From NCBI GenBank assembly GCA_027625915.1, contig JANTQA010000026.1:1984001-2048000 (forward strand): a stretch of 64,000 nt of DNA. The letters run 5' to 3'. This document shows positions 25,101 to 36,600 of the stretch, in pieces (the first letter of the stretch is position 1; each line of letters begins with the position of its first letter). The notes under the pieces are model-generated. The model did no database searches. It saw only the letters and a program-made list of their open reading frames with translations, and was not told the DNA's origin. A program made the position numbers and the translations under genes. The stretch comes from Anaeramoeba flamelloides. Its lineage: Eukaryota > Metamonada > Anaeramoebidae.

Positions 25101-25855
25101 TCGGGGATTAGCGACTACCAAAGAGAAGTCTCAGATTAAAGTATGCTGTTATTTAGTGTAAATAAAATTAGTGTTACATGATTTAAAAGTCTCTAAAAAA
25201 TCGATTAATTAAGTAGTAATCTTTTTTGATCTCATGAAATAAAAATAATCATGTATTAGTAAAAACCCGAGAATTTTTGAATAAAATCTAAATTCTGCCA
25301 CAAAATTTAAAGGTTGAGTCATCAATTTTCTGACTTCAAAATTGTAAAATATCTTTCTTAAATTTGTAGCGAAATATCAATTGGTTACTAAAAAATTCAA
25401 TTTTTTTAAAAAAATTAAAATAAATAACCAATAGATTTTTTGACAAATTATTTCTGAAATATCGAAAAGATATTGAGGTTACAATTAGCTTTCGAAAAAG
25501 GGAAACAAAATTAATCATACTTTGTATTTTTATGTTGATAATTATTGAGTTAATCTTTGAAATTAAAAATATAGTAGCTTTTGGAAGTTCTAAATCTAAA
25601 TTATTAAATACCAGAATACTATTTTTTAGATGTTTCTATTTTTATATTTGGAAAAGGAATTATAAAAAAATTCTTTCAAAATGAAATTTTTTAATTGTGA
25701 TCATTAGTAAAAAATGTAATAATTTATTGTGCAATAAGATTTATAATAGATTTTTTAGAGCCTTGTGAACCATGTAACACTAATACGATTTACACCCAAT
25801 CCCTTTATAACATACTTTGATTATAGACGATTTTATGGACACACTAATCCCTTAA
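25101..25855 (+). mobile_element. piggyBac-like MITE family B, copy 1
   Basis: 755 bp, collinear with 50602-51359 over the whole length. Ends are GGGATTAGCGACTACC and ...ACTAATCCCTTAA; the TTAA edge is kept on the right. TTAA next to a GGGATTAG terminal repeat suggests piggyBac-type mobility (inference). Abuts the family A copy, so one probably inserted beside the other. Confidence 0.7.
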
Positions 25856-26284
25856 TCTATTATTACCAACAAATTGCAAAGAATGAATTTCCAAGTCAAT
25901 TTTAGTTGTTTTGAGACAATAATTAAGATACCGAATCCCAAAAAAATTGAATCTAATCCCTAAACAAGCAATTTTTGCTCAAAAACCAACAAGAAAAAAT
26001 TTTCGAAATTTGATCACAAAGCCGAAAAGGACCAAGACGAATTTTTTAAAGATTTGTTTTGTGAGAAAAAAAGAAAAAAATTCCCTTTTTCTTCAAATAA
26101 AAAAATCAAAAACCAACAAAATAAAAGGCTAAGAAGATCTTTTCAAAAACAGAGATGGTGTTTATTTGTTTTCAATTGTTTTTTAAAAAAAAGAAATTGA
26201 ATTTCAAACATTGGAAAATTTCCTTTTTTTTTAAAATCTAATGAAAATAAAATAAAATAATAATACAAAATGTCGATCTGAATT

Positions 26285-27091
26285 CTAATTCCTCAAAGTG
26301 CTGTTGAGTCTTTTTGCAAAGCTTGTTACGAAATTGCCTGTTTGGTATTTATCTTTCAAAGAAAAATCAACAAAAGTATTTTGAAGATCACCTAAATGTA
26401 AACGAAAAGTTTTCCCTCTTTTTTGTTTTTGTAATTTGGTTTGTTTATTAAAGGGACAAACAAAGATCTTGCCGTCAGGGAATTTGAGTTTGAATTTTTT
26501 TGGACACAGCAAAAATTGTCCGTAAGGCTTTTTAAATTTACCGCCTTTGTATTTGATGACATAAGTTTCGTTTGGTTCAACTCTATTGATTTTTTGGATT
26601 TGTTGTTCGTGGGGTATTTTAATTTTTGGTTTCTTTTTTTTTTCTTTTTTTTCTTTTTTGTCTTTTTTGTCTTTTTTGTCTTTTTTTTTCTTTTCTTTCC
26701 TTATGTCTTTTTCTTTTCCCTTTTTGGGTTCTTTTTTTAGTTCTTGTTCTTTTTCTGTTAATTTTTTTTTTCTTTTTTTTTTCTTTTTGGTTCGTTCTTC
26801 TTCTGATGGTTTTACGAATTCTTCTTTATGTTTTTTAACACCAATTGCAAATGCACGGAATTCTTTAGGTGTTTGAAATTGTATTGTGTGGGTTGTGTTG
26901 GGAAGCGAATGGATATACAGCGATGAGGTTTCTTTTTTAAAATATACTTTCACGATCTTGGCAAATTCAACTTTTGTTGTATTTTCGTTTGATTGTAAAA
27001 CAAATCCATCGTTGAGAACTGAGCCAACAGCTGGAATTCCTTCAGTGCCTTTTCCGATCCTATATGTTACTACATAATCTTTGTTTGACAT
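26285..27091 (-). CDS. uncharacterised Lys-rich protein with two related terminal domains
   Basis: 268 aa from the ATG at 27091; an ATG at 27160 would add 23 mainly hydrophobic residues that look like translated leader. The N-terminal domain (about 1-95) and the C-terminal domain (about 185-268) share a pattern: a YVVTYRIGKG-like start against YVIKYKGGKF, a FVLQS/FKLKF strand, then a charged turn and a final helix. Both could be small beta-rich, PH-like folds that arose by internal duplication; this is inference. Between them lies a highly charged Lys/Glu/Asp linker (about 95-170) with KKDKKDKK-type repeats. No signal peptide or membrane segment. I do not recognise the family. Single exon, convergent with eL22. 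Confidence 0.75.
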   Translation of the reverse strand: MSNKDYVVTYRIGKGTEGIPAVGSVLNDGFVLQSNENTTKVEFAKIVKVYFKKETSSLYIHSLPNTTHTIQFQTPKEFRAFAIGVKKHKEEFVKPSEEERTKKKKKRKKKLTEKEQELKKEPKKGKEKDIRKEKKKKDKKDKKDKKEKKEKKKKPKIKIPHEQQIQKINRVEPNETYVIKYKGGKFKKPYGQFLLCPKKFKLKFPDGKIFVCPFNKQTKLQKQKRGKTFRLHLGDLQNTFVDFSLKDKYQTGNFVTSFAKRLNSTLRN

Positions 27092-27404
27092 GGTGTAAAA
27101 ATAAAAAAGTAAAGAAAAAATTGTTGTTTTTGCAAAAATATATTTTTCCAAGTTTTTCATTTTTGATGAGAATTCTGATTAACTTTAAAAAAAGGCCGAG
27201 ATGTTGTTTAAACTTAAAACAAGAATAATTTAAAGACTTTTTTGGAACTTAAAAAAAATTTTAAGGCAGTTTTCCATTTAAGAACAAGACGAAGATCTTT
27301 TTTTTCTAAATCTTTGAGCAAATTTCTCCATTTTTTTTTAGTTAAAGTTAACATAACCTACGTTTGACATATTAAAATATTTTACTTTCTCAGAAAATGG
27401 ATCT

Positions 27405-27690
27405 TAAGGGAGTAGCCACAGTAAAGGAGAATTTTTCACTTTTTTGCAATTTCTGAAAAGGATCAGAAAATATCATTTCTTACTTTGGTTCTAACTCTTT
27501 GGTTTTTATTATTTAAAGTACTTCATTTCATTAGATTCATTAAATTTTTTTTTCAAAGTCTCAAAAAAAAATATCACAATAGAATGTTGAGTTGAATTAC
27601 TGAAAATAGTGTTTCAAATGTTGAATGACTTCTCTTTTAACCTTATCTCAACATTCTATTTTGGCATTTAATTTTTTCATCGTTTTTGAA
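27405..27690. repeat. interspersed repeat family P, copy 1
   Basis: Contains the inverted pair AGAATGTTGAG / CTCAACATTCT and a block TTTATTATTTAAAGTACTT that recurs inverted at about 44045-44145. Limits approximate. Confidence 0.45.
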
Positions 27691-27991
27691 TTTTTGAATT
27701 TTTTTAAATCATTACAACAAAAAGCAATTAGAAAGATTTTTTTTATCAGTGACATTTGGGATTAATGGATTTTGTTTAAAATGAACAAAAATATTACAAT
27801 CGAGAGAATAACAAAAGGAAACATGAAAAGGGCTTAAATAGCTTGAAGGATTCCAAAAAAAGATTATTATCCCAAAACATTATTTAGTTAGGATTTTAAA
27901 TAATTGGATTTGGTAGAATCGGAGAAGTGAATATGATTTATTTTATCAAATTTTAAACCACAAAATACTGTTAATTGCAAAATAAAAATAT

Positions 27992-28168
27992 CAAAATTAT
28001 CATTCAGCTTTCCAAAATTTTCTCATTCCCTGAATTACAATAAATTATCAAGTTCCCAATCAGCCAATTCAAAATTAAATTAATATTTCAAGCTGGTTTT
28101 ATGAATTAAAAATTTGAAATTTTGGATGGTTTATAAAATCTTTTTTGAAAAGCTGAATAAAAATTTTG
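27992..28168. mobile_element. MITE family I, copy 3
   Basis: Ends ATTCAGCTTTCCAAAA and AAAAGCTGAATAAAAATTTT; about 177 bp. Confidence 0.6.
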
Positions 28169-28264
28169 TTCCTTTTATTTTGAAACAAATAGTATCTATA
28201 AGTTTTATTCTAAGAATCTAAAATTATCTTTTCCCAAAACGAAACTAAACCCCATTCCTTAAAA

Positions 28265-28690
28265 TTTGGGTACATACATAATCAAAAATAGGCAAAAAAA
28301 AAAACCTCAATTTATTATATTTTTCCAAAGGTAATATAAAAACACATTTAACTAACCCAATATTAAAGTATTTATAAGTAATTATTTTCATCCAAAGAAA
28401 AGAAAAAAAATATAAAACTCAAAAAATAAAATTGGTTGGTCTAAAATAATGAAACGAGCTGAACAAAAAATGTATTTGCAAATTTGATGAAATTTCACCA
28501 AAAATTGTTGATCGATCAAACGATAAGATACCATCTACCAATTTTATGAGATTTTTCGATTTAACAAAATCAGCACTAAACTTTTATCAACCATCAAAAA
28601 AATTTTCAGATCTAACGAAAAAGATTATTTATTAGTAACTGGAAAAAAAGGAAATGAAAACAAAACAAAAAAGACAAAAAAATGAAATAG
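28265..28690 (+). repeat. interspersed repeat family H, copy 2
   Basis: Collinear with 56805-57230 read on the minus strand, including AATGAAACGAGC and GTTGATCGATCAAACGAT. Confidence 0.6.
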
Positions 28691-29949
28691 TTTGTAAAAT
28701 AAAAATGATTCCCAAATTAAATATAAAGCGGGTATTATTGCTATTCTTTCGACTGTTTAAACTCTGTCCAAATTTTTGGAATTTAGTTTATATTAAGATT
28801 CAATACTTTTGGTGACTGTATTTATTATAGTGGGATTTTGAATCAGAATCCTCAAATTTATATACTTTAAAATTCTCGCTTTAACAGATTAGGTGAATTC
28901 TGTAACACCTAACCCGTACAAATAAATACTTTTCTCTATTTTTTAAGAAATCTTTTCTAATTTTTTTTTCTTATTTTTCTAATTGATTTTTTAATTAGGG
29001 AATTTTAGAAACCAATAGCATATTTACTTCATGTTTATTCTCAGTTTCTTTCATCTTTTTAAGGTATAACCCCCCTATAAACAAGAAACACAACTTTTAA
29101 CTTGTATCATAGTATTATTGATTCTATGGTGGTGATTTTAACAACATTATTAATTAAAAAATATTTCTTCGTAATATTTCGTTCCTCTTCCTTTCAAAAA
29201 AAAAAAAAAAAAATACGACAAATAAAAAAAAATCATTAAACTCCAAATTATAAATGGAAAAAATGTATATTCTTATAACTGATTTAAGGTGTTGATAAAG
29301 CCTAATTTTTCCAATTTTTTCAAAAATAGAAATGAAAATTTTATTAAATGTATTTTTACTCAAATGAATATTAAAAAAAACAAAAAATCAATCAATCTTT
29401 AAAGAAATTTTAACTTTATATAAATACAATTTTGTAATTCAATTCAAAAAAAAATAAAATTAAATTAATACACTCTGAAAATTCCCAGTAACAACTATTT
29501 TAAGTTTTAAATGTTGCTTACAACTTTACGAATTGTAGTAAAAATGAAAATAACATTTAAATACACCACTTTTTCTTTTTTTTTCTTTTTAATTTTTCCT
29601 TTTTTCTTCTTCGACCAATAGAAAATTGGAACCTGCTCGATTCCAAAATATATATTTTTTTTATCATCTAAATTACTAATTTATCATTAGTAACCAGAGT
29701 TGTAAGAGGATCTTTGATCACCCCCTTCAATCAATAAAAAAAACTACATCACTTTTTAAAAAAAGAAAATTTTTTATCAATGCCTGATAGAAAAATTGTA
29801 TTGTTTTTTTTTATTTATTTTTTTTATTAATTTTTTTTAACTTTTTTTAAACTCAAAAAGCTGGAGTAATTGATAAAATAAACTCTTTTTTGAGCCAAAG
29901 GTATCTGGTTTTATTGAATAAATAGAGTATATTCTTTGGGTTAAATATA

Positions 29950-30141
29950 TTATTCTTCTAAGAATAACTTTTTTATTTTTAAATATGAAATCACTTTTTC
30001 TCCTTTAGTAATTATTTTTTTGTTTTGTTTTTCGTTTCTTTTATCTTTTTGCTTTTTTTCTTCTTTACTTTCTTCTTTGTTATTTTTGAAAAAAAAGTTA
30101 ATTTGAAAAAAAAAACAATTTTTGAAACTCCAAATTAACAT
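29950..30141 (-). CDS. possible small Lys/Glu-rich protein
   Basis: 63 codons from ATG. The first 20 residues are Phe-rich and look like chance translation; residues 20-63 are Lys/Glu/Gln/Asn-rich, a composition seen in linkers of other proteins here. No homology recognised. It could be a last exon of an unrecognised gene or chance in purine-rich DNA. Confidence 0.22.
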   Translation of the reverse strand: MLIWSFKNCFFFQINFFFKNNKEESKEEKKQKDKRNEKQNKKIITKGEKVISYLKIKKLFLEE

Positions 30142-30735
30142 AAAGAAAAGTGAGGCTTTTGTATGTTATTTTAAAATTCAACACATTTACAATTTAAAAA
30201 ATCTTATTCTAACAATTTTAATTTTCTAAGTAAATTCAAAAGAATTACATGAGATATTCCAATGATAGGGGTCCCCAAATATTTTTTACTTTGTTAAATT
30301 TGAAATTTATAATTTTTTTAGACTTTTTTTTCTGAATATTCACTCTAATCTAAAGTTTATTATTTCTCTTATTTATAAACAATCGTATATTGGCTTATTC
30401 TTGAAAAAAAAAGAATTTTTCATTTTTCTACTGGTACGCTTTGAGTGAAATCGGGTTTATGTACATAATCAAGAAAAGAAAAGTAAAGTGAAAATTTGAT
30501 GAAAAAGATGATGAAAAAAATGATTTATATATTTTGATAAACAAATAAAGAAAAATGTTAAAAATTAAAAAAAAAAAAAAAAAAATTAGGCTCAAAATAA
30601 AATTTTGATTTAAAATTTAATTCTTTGAAATAATAAATTAGAAAATTTAAAAAAAAAATTTAAAATAAGAATTAAAAAAAAGAAGAGGGTGAAAAAAGAA
30701 AAAAGTAAAAAGAAAATTAAAATAATTTAAGAAAA

Positions 30736-32249
30736 TCAATTATCTTGCTCAATTTTAAAGTGTGACCAATTTGGAATTGATTTTAGGCCCATTTGTTTAA
30801 AGGTTTGTAAAGAAACAAATTTTTCATTCATAATTTCTAAATAACCAAAAACAGATCCACCAATCCAAGACAAATAGTTGTTAAAAAAAGGGTGCTTTTG
30901 GAAAATCAATTTCCCCTGTAGGCCCTTTAATTTTTTAAAATGTGGGTCATTTTCTAATAACCAATTTATTTCATTTTCAAGTCTCAGTCTACAGCCAGGC
31001 ACCATTGAAGTTCCTCCTGTTAGAATCAAATTTTGAGACAGGGCGACTGTTATATCCGAATTACAACTCATTAAGCATTCGAGTATTCGGTATGGAATGC
31101 CTTCATAATCATTTTGGCTGTTACCATTGAAAAGAATTTCTGCTGCGTTTGATCTGGCCTTTCCTGAAATTGTAATTGAGATATCGTTTCCTTCGTTGTC
31201 TAAACAAGGATAATTAATATCTGCAATAAATTCCTTTTTTTTTTTTTCTTTGTTTTCTTTTTTTAAAATTAATGGGCTCTGCTCAAGAACAAAGCAGGTT
31301 TTGGCAGCGATTTCTTTCCAGATCGTTTTTGGTAATTTTTCCGCAATTGAATGCACTTCTTTGTTCGTTTCTTTGAGCTCATTTAGTGAAATTGATCTAA
31401 GGCTCTTGACAACAGAGTCAAACGCTAATGAGCAATATTCAATTTTGGAATACAGTGGTATTTCTTGATAGACTGGGACAACAGTCGACTCGGAATGGCC
31501 AAGATCGATCACTAAACCAACATGCTTTTTAAAAGGAACCAAGGCTAAAACCGGTGATGGCACACAAAGAAGACTGACAACATGGAATTTTTCAAATAAG
31601 ATCTCAATAATCATTTCTTTGATGAAATTTGGTAAAAGGATATTCTCACAAAAGACAACCTTTCGGCTCTTTGGGTTTACATTTAAGACACTAATGGAAG
31701 GGAAACGGAATAGTTGTTGTTTGAATAAGCAGGTACAAAAAGGGTTTGGTTTGATTTTGATTTTGATTTTGATTTTGGGTTAGTTATTGTTATTGTTTAG
31801 TAAAAATTGATTATTTGTTTTTTGTTTTTTTCATTGAAAAAGGAGTAAAAATAAAAAGTGCTTATTAACATTAAACTATTCCTTAAAAAATGTTTCTATA
31901 ACTAAGCATTTTTTTTATTCTCAGGGGAAAAAAAAAACATAAAAAAAGAATCTGTTGTTTTTTTTGATAAAAAGAAAAAAAAAGAAAAGAAATTGAAAAC
32001 TTACTCAAAAAAAATCGAATAAAAACGTTTAAATAAAGTTCTTTTCCAAATTTGAATCTTTTTTTGAGAAGTGTTGTTTTTCGAGGTGATTTCAAGTTGT
32101 TCTCCTGTTTGTAAATCAATTAAATTTGTTGGAAGAAATACTTGTGGAATTCCTTCGCCTGCAAAGCCACACTTAATAAAAGAGGAACCAAAATCGATCA
32201 CAACCGCTTTTTGTCTTTCAAAAATTTGTTTCCCAAAAAAATTGTTCAT
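30736..32249 (-). CDS. ACTR10: actin-related protein 10/11, dynactin pointed-end subunit
   Basis: Exon 1 is 32249-32005 and exon 2 is 31690-30736, joined across a 314-nt intron (donor GTAAGT, acceptor CATTAG) to 399 aa; the human protein is 417 aa. The start is the only suitable ATG. Exon 1 encodes AVVIDFGSSFIKCGFAGEG, the phosphate-1 loop of actin-fold proteins. The join recreates NVNPKSRKVVFCENILLP, matching the Arp10 segment before the FxVPSVL motif. Later come the VIDLGHSES phosphate-2 loop, LILTGGTSMVPG and SWIGGSVFG, and a C-terminal IPNW close to the human IPDW. Arp10 caps the pointed end of the Arp1 filament with p62, p25 and p27 in dynactin, linking dynein to cargo. A Lys-rich insert lies near residues 215-230. 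The intron ends in a repeated GATTTT track. Confidence 0.92.
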
Positions 32250-32923
32250 TTGAATAAAAGAGTTTTGAAGTGAAAAAAATGAAATTGATTTGCTCAAATA
32301 ATAATTTTTTTAAGGAGGGATATTGTAGATCATTTATTAAGACGAATTTTAGAAATACTATCCTTTTGTTTTGGTTAAGAAATATCCATATTTCATCATC
32401 AAATAATCTCTATTTATGTGTAAAATAATCTATTTATCCAAATAAATGAATGAAAAGGAAAGAGATCTTTTTCAATTATTAAAATTTTTGCTTTTTTTTT
32501 TAGAAATTTATCTTTAGGCAAAATCATTTATTCTTTCCAAATATAAAATTTACCTTAAATTAGTTTGAAAAACAAAGTTTCTCTGTTACTAATTATATCA
32601 AAAAATTATTTTTAATTATTATAAAGTTAATTTCTAGTGTAGTAATATTCTTGAAAATAAAGTGGGAGAGAACAATCACCAATTGATAAAAAATATGATT
32701 TAAATTAGTCTTATTATGTTTGAAATTTCATTAAATTTTCAAAGTTCATTTATTTTTTTTTATTCGAAATTCCTAAAAATCCTAAAAATTAGAATATCTT
32801 ATTTTCCCTTTAATTAATATTATTTTAAATCATTTTTAGTGGTTATACTTTGGTTTTTACTCCAACAGAGTCTTAAATATGATTAATGCAAAGAGTTAAT
32901 TCGATCTTTTATTTATAAACTTT

Positions 32924-33452
32924 GTTTCAGTCAAAGCTGCCTAAGATATTTTTCAAATATCAAATATCTTTTATAATTGAACTTTGAGGAATAAATAAGA
33001 AATAAGTAGAATAATAAATCTCAAAGAATAGTTGATATTCGCCTGAAATAAAATTAATAAATCTATAAATTTTCTTAAAAAATGAAAAACTAGAATTCTT
33101 CAGTGTCTATTGAGAAAAAATAACAATGTTCATTTAGATCTTAAATAGAAGAACAAATAAAATTCCAATAGTAATCAATATTGATTTCTCTACAATAATT
33201 TTCACTTTATCAATAACATTAGAATAACGAGTTTTTTTTTTAGTGATTATCGATCTTGTAATAAAAAAAAATATAAATGATTTAAGCTAAAAAATATAAT
33301 TAAATATAAATAAAAATAAAAAAAAAAGTGATAAAAAATGATTACTTCAATTTTAACAATTTCCAAAATAAATATTTTTCTTTTAATATCTATACAAACC
33401 ACTGAAACAAATGTAATTCACCCATTACAACTGTCACCCTTTGACTGAAAAA
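32924..33452 (-). mobile_element. MITE family F, copy 2
   Basis: Ends GTTTCAGTCAAAG and CTTTGACTGAAAA; reverse orientation relative to 9927-10602. 529 bp. Confidence 0.7.
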
Positions 33453-33459
33453 TAGTTTA

Positions 33460-33965
33460 CATTTCTCAGAACCAAAAAAAAAACATTTTTTAATTATGCT
33501 AAATATATAAAAAACTGATATTTTTAAAGTAAAAAAGTAAAACCAAAAACTAAAAAAAAAGTTACTCTTAATATTTGAAATCAACATTATAGATTTTTTA
33601 TTACAGAACTTTCGTTAAAAAAGGTATTAACAACGGTATTTTATACTAACAATTAAATTTATTGTAAAAGAAATTCCAAAGTCTCAATTTCATAGTGATT
33701 ATTTGTCTTTTCGAAGATCTCTTTTTTTTTCCGAAATGATCTTTTTAAAAAAAAAAAGAAAAAAAAAGAAAAAGAAAAAGTAAATTTTCATAAAAAAAAA
33801 AAAGAAAAAAAAAAAATAAAATTAAAAAAAGCAAAACTAAAATTTGCAAAATTAGAAAAAACTCTTTTGATCCAAAAATTTGAAAAAAATTTTTTGATAA
33901 GATTACTAGAATAAACCCTCAACAAAAAACTTCCATTAACATAATAAAGTGAGTCAAAATTTTTA
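33460..33965 (-). repeat. interspersed repeat family G, copy 1
   Basis: About 500 bp that matches 45600-46120 on the opposite strand in block order: TTTTCGAAGATCT-like core, purine/pyrimidine runs, then ATGTTAATGGAAG-like word (read on the minus strand). Lies exactly between two oppositely oriented F copies. Confidence 0.6.
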
Positions 33966-33976
33966 AAAAATAGTTT

Positions 33977-34495
33977 ATTTTCAAGTCAAAGTTGACCAGT
34001 TTGTGTGGAGTACATTGTATATGTTTAAAAGTTTTGAATAGATATTAGAAGAAAAAATTTTATTTTTGGAAACTTCAAAATTCAAGTAATTTTTTTTTAC
34101 CTTTTTTCTTTTCTTTTTTTTTTTTATTGAGTAATTGGTGTACAAATTGTTGTTTTTTATTGCAAGATCTCTTAGTCACGGGGTAAAAAGTTTGTTATTC
34201 TATTTTTACTGAAACAGTGAAAATGATTGTAGAGAAATTATATTGATTTCTATTGGAATATTATTTGATCTTCAATAAGATCTCAAAATGAATAATTGTT
34301 GTTTTTCTCAAGAGCCAAAGAATTAAGATTTTTCAAATTTCAAGAAAATCTATAGATTTATTATTTTTTGTTTCATACAGATCTCAACTCTCCTTTGATG
34401 TTTATTATTCAACTTCTTTCTTATTGAATCTTCAAATATTAAATATAAAAAATAATTGAACTTTATAAAAAATGCTGGACTGCTTTGACAGAAAC
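33977..34495 (+). mobile_element. MITE family F, copy 3
   Basis: Ends TTTTCAAGTCAAAG and CTTTGACAGAAAC; same orientation as 9927-10602, inverted relative to 32924-33452. 519 bp. Confidence 0.7.
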
Positions 34496-34748
34496 AAAGT
34501 TTAGTTGAAAAAAAAAAAATCCATAGTTTGGAAAGGCAATCAAAAAGGGTTCAAGAGATTTAAATTATATTTAAATTTTTATTTTTACAAAACCACCAAT
34601 TATTTTATTTGTAAATTTTAAAAAAGTAGAGATGTAGTACTCAAAAAAAAAAATAATTTTAAATGGCAAATTAAAACATAATTGCCAAAATAAAAGTTAA
34701 AATGAGTAGCATCTTGGCTAGTAACCACTGGAATATACTTGCCAATGA

Positions 34749-36600
34749 TTATTTTTTTCGAGATTTTGATTTCTTTTTCCTATTTGATTGCTTTACCAAG
34801 TCTTTATATTTTTTTTCAAGAGCTAATATTTCTTGAAATCTAATTTTCCAATTATTTTCCTTTGTAATAATTTCCTTTGTTGAATTCAGCATTTGTTGTT
34901 TATATTTATTATTTCTTTCAGAAACTTTATTTAATCGTGTCATTAAGAGCTTTAATCTTTGATAAATCTGGTCGTCGTCTTGTTTTTGGTGGGAGTTGGA
35001 TGGTGGTTCTATGACTAGCCCCACTCGTATCAATTCTGAAAAGGCTTTTAAAGATGAATTAGCGTTTCTTTGGACTCTTTTAACCTGTGAATGTGTATCT
35101 CTTGAAGCTTGTGAAACGAGTTCTTTGGTAGTTGTGCCATTAAATACACGGGGAAGCCGAGGATCTTTGGGATCTTTCCAGTATTGGTATGTGCTTTTTA
35201 ATTGATCCAATTGGTCGACGAGCCTTTTATTTTTGTGTGCCAAATTAGACGATTTTGGATCAGCCTCAATTAATGAGCCCAAGAGCCGATAAAAGACCTT
35301 TGAATAATTTCCTTTTTGTTGGCCTTGTGGTGTTTGCGTTTGTTGTTTCTGTTGTTGTTGGCTTTGAGAGCTATTATTATTAGAATTGTGGTACTGTGAA
35401 TTGTGGCTATTGTTGGTTGTTGATTGTGGGAAGTCTGAAAAATTCCAAGAAATTTGATAAAGCGGTGGAATTTCTGAATACCCTTCTTGGTCTAAAGACT
35501 GCAAGATTTCAGATCATAAAAAAAAAAATAAAAAAAAAGCAAAAAAAGGAATTTCAAAACAAAAAATGTTTTTTTTTTTTAGTTGAATACAAAAGCAATA
35601 AAACAAAAAATTAGATTAAAATTAAATAACAAACACTTTGTTGAATGAACCCAACAGACTCTTCTGTGAAATCTTCGAACCAAGGCTTAATATGGTTCCA
35701 AACTTTTGAAGGTTCAGTTCTTGTAGAAATAAAATCGTCTTCTTCACTTGCGGTTTCATTATCTTCCGAATCAAAAAAATTGATCTGTTCAATGATTCTT
35801 TTGATCTCCTCATCTGAATTTTCTTCTTTGCTGTTTCCGAGTTTTTTGTTGGATCGGGGCTTTGCTTTTTTATGTTTCGTGTTATTCTTTTTTTTTTTTG
35901 TTGTAGTTCGGGAAGAAGGATTGTTTCTTTGCCTTTTATGAGTGTTGCTGATCTCATTGGCTTTATTTTTGACAGTGAAGTTTTGTGCTGTTGATTTTTC
36001 TTTATTTAATTCTCCTGGTGATTTTCTTTTCCTGATTTGTGGATCTATTTTGATATTATTATTGAGGGTATTCAGACTGTTAGAGCTGATTGGTGGTTTT
36101 ATTGTGTTTCTACTTTGAGTATTTTGGGCACCACTTCTTGTTTGTCTTCGTGTTCTTCGTCTATTTGGAATGATTTGATCATTTAGTGTTGTTTGGTTGA
36201 CGGTATTGCTATTATTTGGAATATTTGTTGTGTTCAAAGAAGTGGGCTGTTGTAAATCATTTGTGTCAACACGGTTGCTAGCTTGTGAATTTTGAGAATT
36301 CTTTTGATGTTTAAACAATAGATTTTCGATCCCCTTTCTTTGGTTTTCTAATTTTTCGATTTGGGATTTAGACAAATGGATTAATTGTTGGAATTCGGTC
36401 TCCCCCACAATTAAATCCTTTAAAGATGGGGTTGGTTGGTTTGTTGATTGTGCAAAGGTTCCATAAATATGTGGAAATCTTCGGTTGTTCCAAATGGGGG
36501 TTGCTTGGTGACCAGATCTTTTTCTAATTCGTTGTTGATGTTTTAGTTGCGGTTGGCTTTGTGTCGATCCAAAAGTTGGGTTTAATTGGTGATTAATCAT
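34749..36600 (-). CDS. uncharacterised Asn/Gln-rich, basic coiled-coil protein, two exons
   Basis: Exon 1 is 36600-35635 (ATG start) and exon 2 is 35498-34749, giving 571 aa. The 136-nt intron has a pyrimidine-rich 3' end and a clean TTGCAG acceptor; phase 0 on both sides supports donor GTTTGT, less usual than the GTA donors seen elsewhere. Residues 1-60 are Gln/Arg-rich, 75-100 a short coiled coil, 110-200 Asn/Thr/Gln-rich with an RRRTRRQTRS basic run, 200-260 Lys/Arg-rich with likely nuclear localisation signals, 260-300 acidic. Exon 2 opens with another Asn/Gln/Ser region, then a mostly helical C-terminus (about 395-560) with coiled-coil heptads and a basic end (RKKKSKSRKK). Probably a nuclear or chromatin-associated protein; I do not recognise the family. 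The two halves could instead be separate genes, but the second lacks its own ATG. Confidence 0.72.

Larger units (their letters stand above)
22603..26284. other. intergenic region between convergent genes
   Basis: Separates eL22 (+) from the Lys-rich gene (-). Holds a family A element (24597-25070) directly followed by a TTAA-type element (25101-25855). Short frames at 23217-23468 and 25966-26200 were considered and not accepted. Confidence 0.5.
27092..30735. other. intergenic region, repeats and a weak small ORF
   Basis: Contains family P (27405-27690), I (27992-28168) and H (28265-28690) repeats. A 63-codon Lys/Glu-rich frame at 29950-30141 is listed separately. A G+C-richer word occurs at 30265-30278. 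Otherwise nothing recognisable. Confidence 0.5.
32250..34748. other. intergenic region holding a nested repeat block
   Basis: Promoter side of ACTR10, then F-G-F repeat block (32924-34495). No coding frame seen. Confidence 0.5.

Noticed and set aside
25966-26200. Open plus-strand stretch with charged, coding-like composition
   Set aside because: No ATG, no acceptor or upstream exon, and it lies in the 3' flank of the convergent Lys-rich gene.
26441-27077. Several plus-strand Phe-rich frames
   Set aside because: Antisense shadows of the Lys-rich linker and flanking domains.
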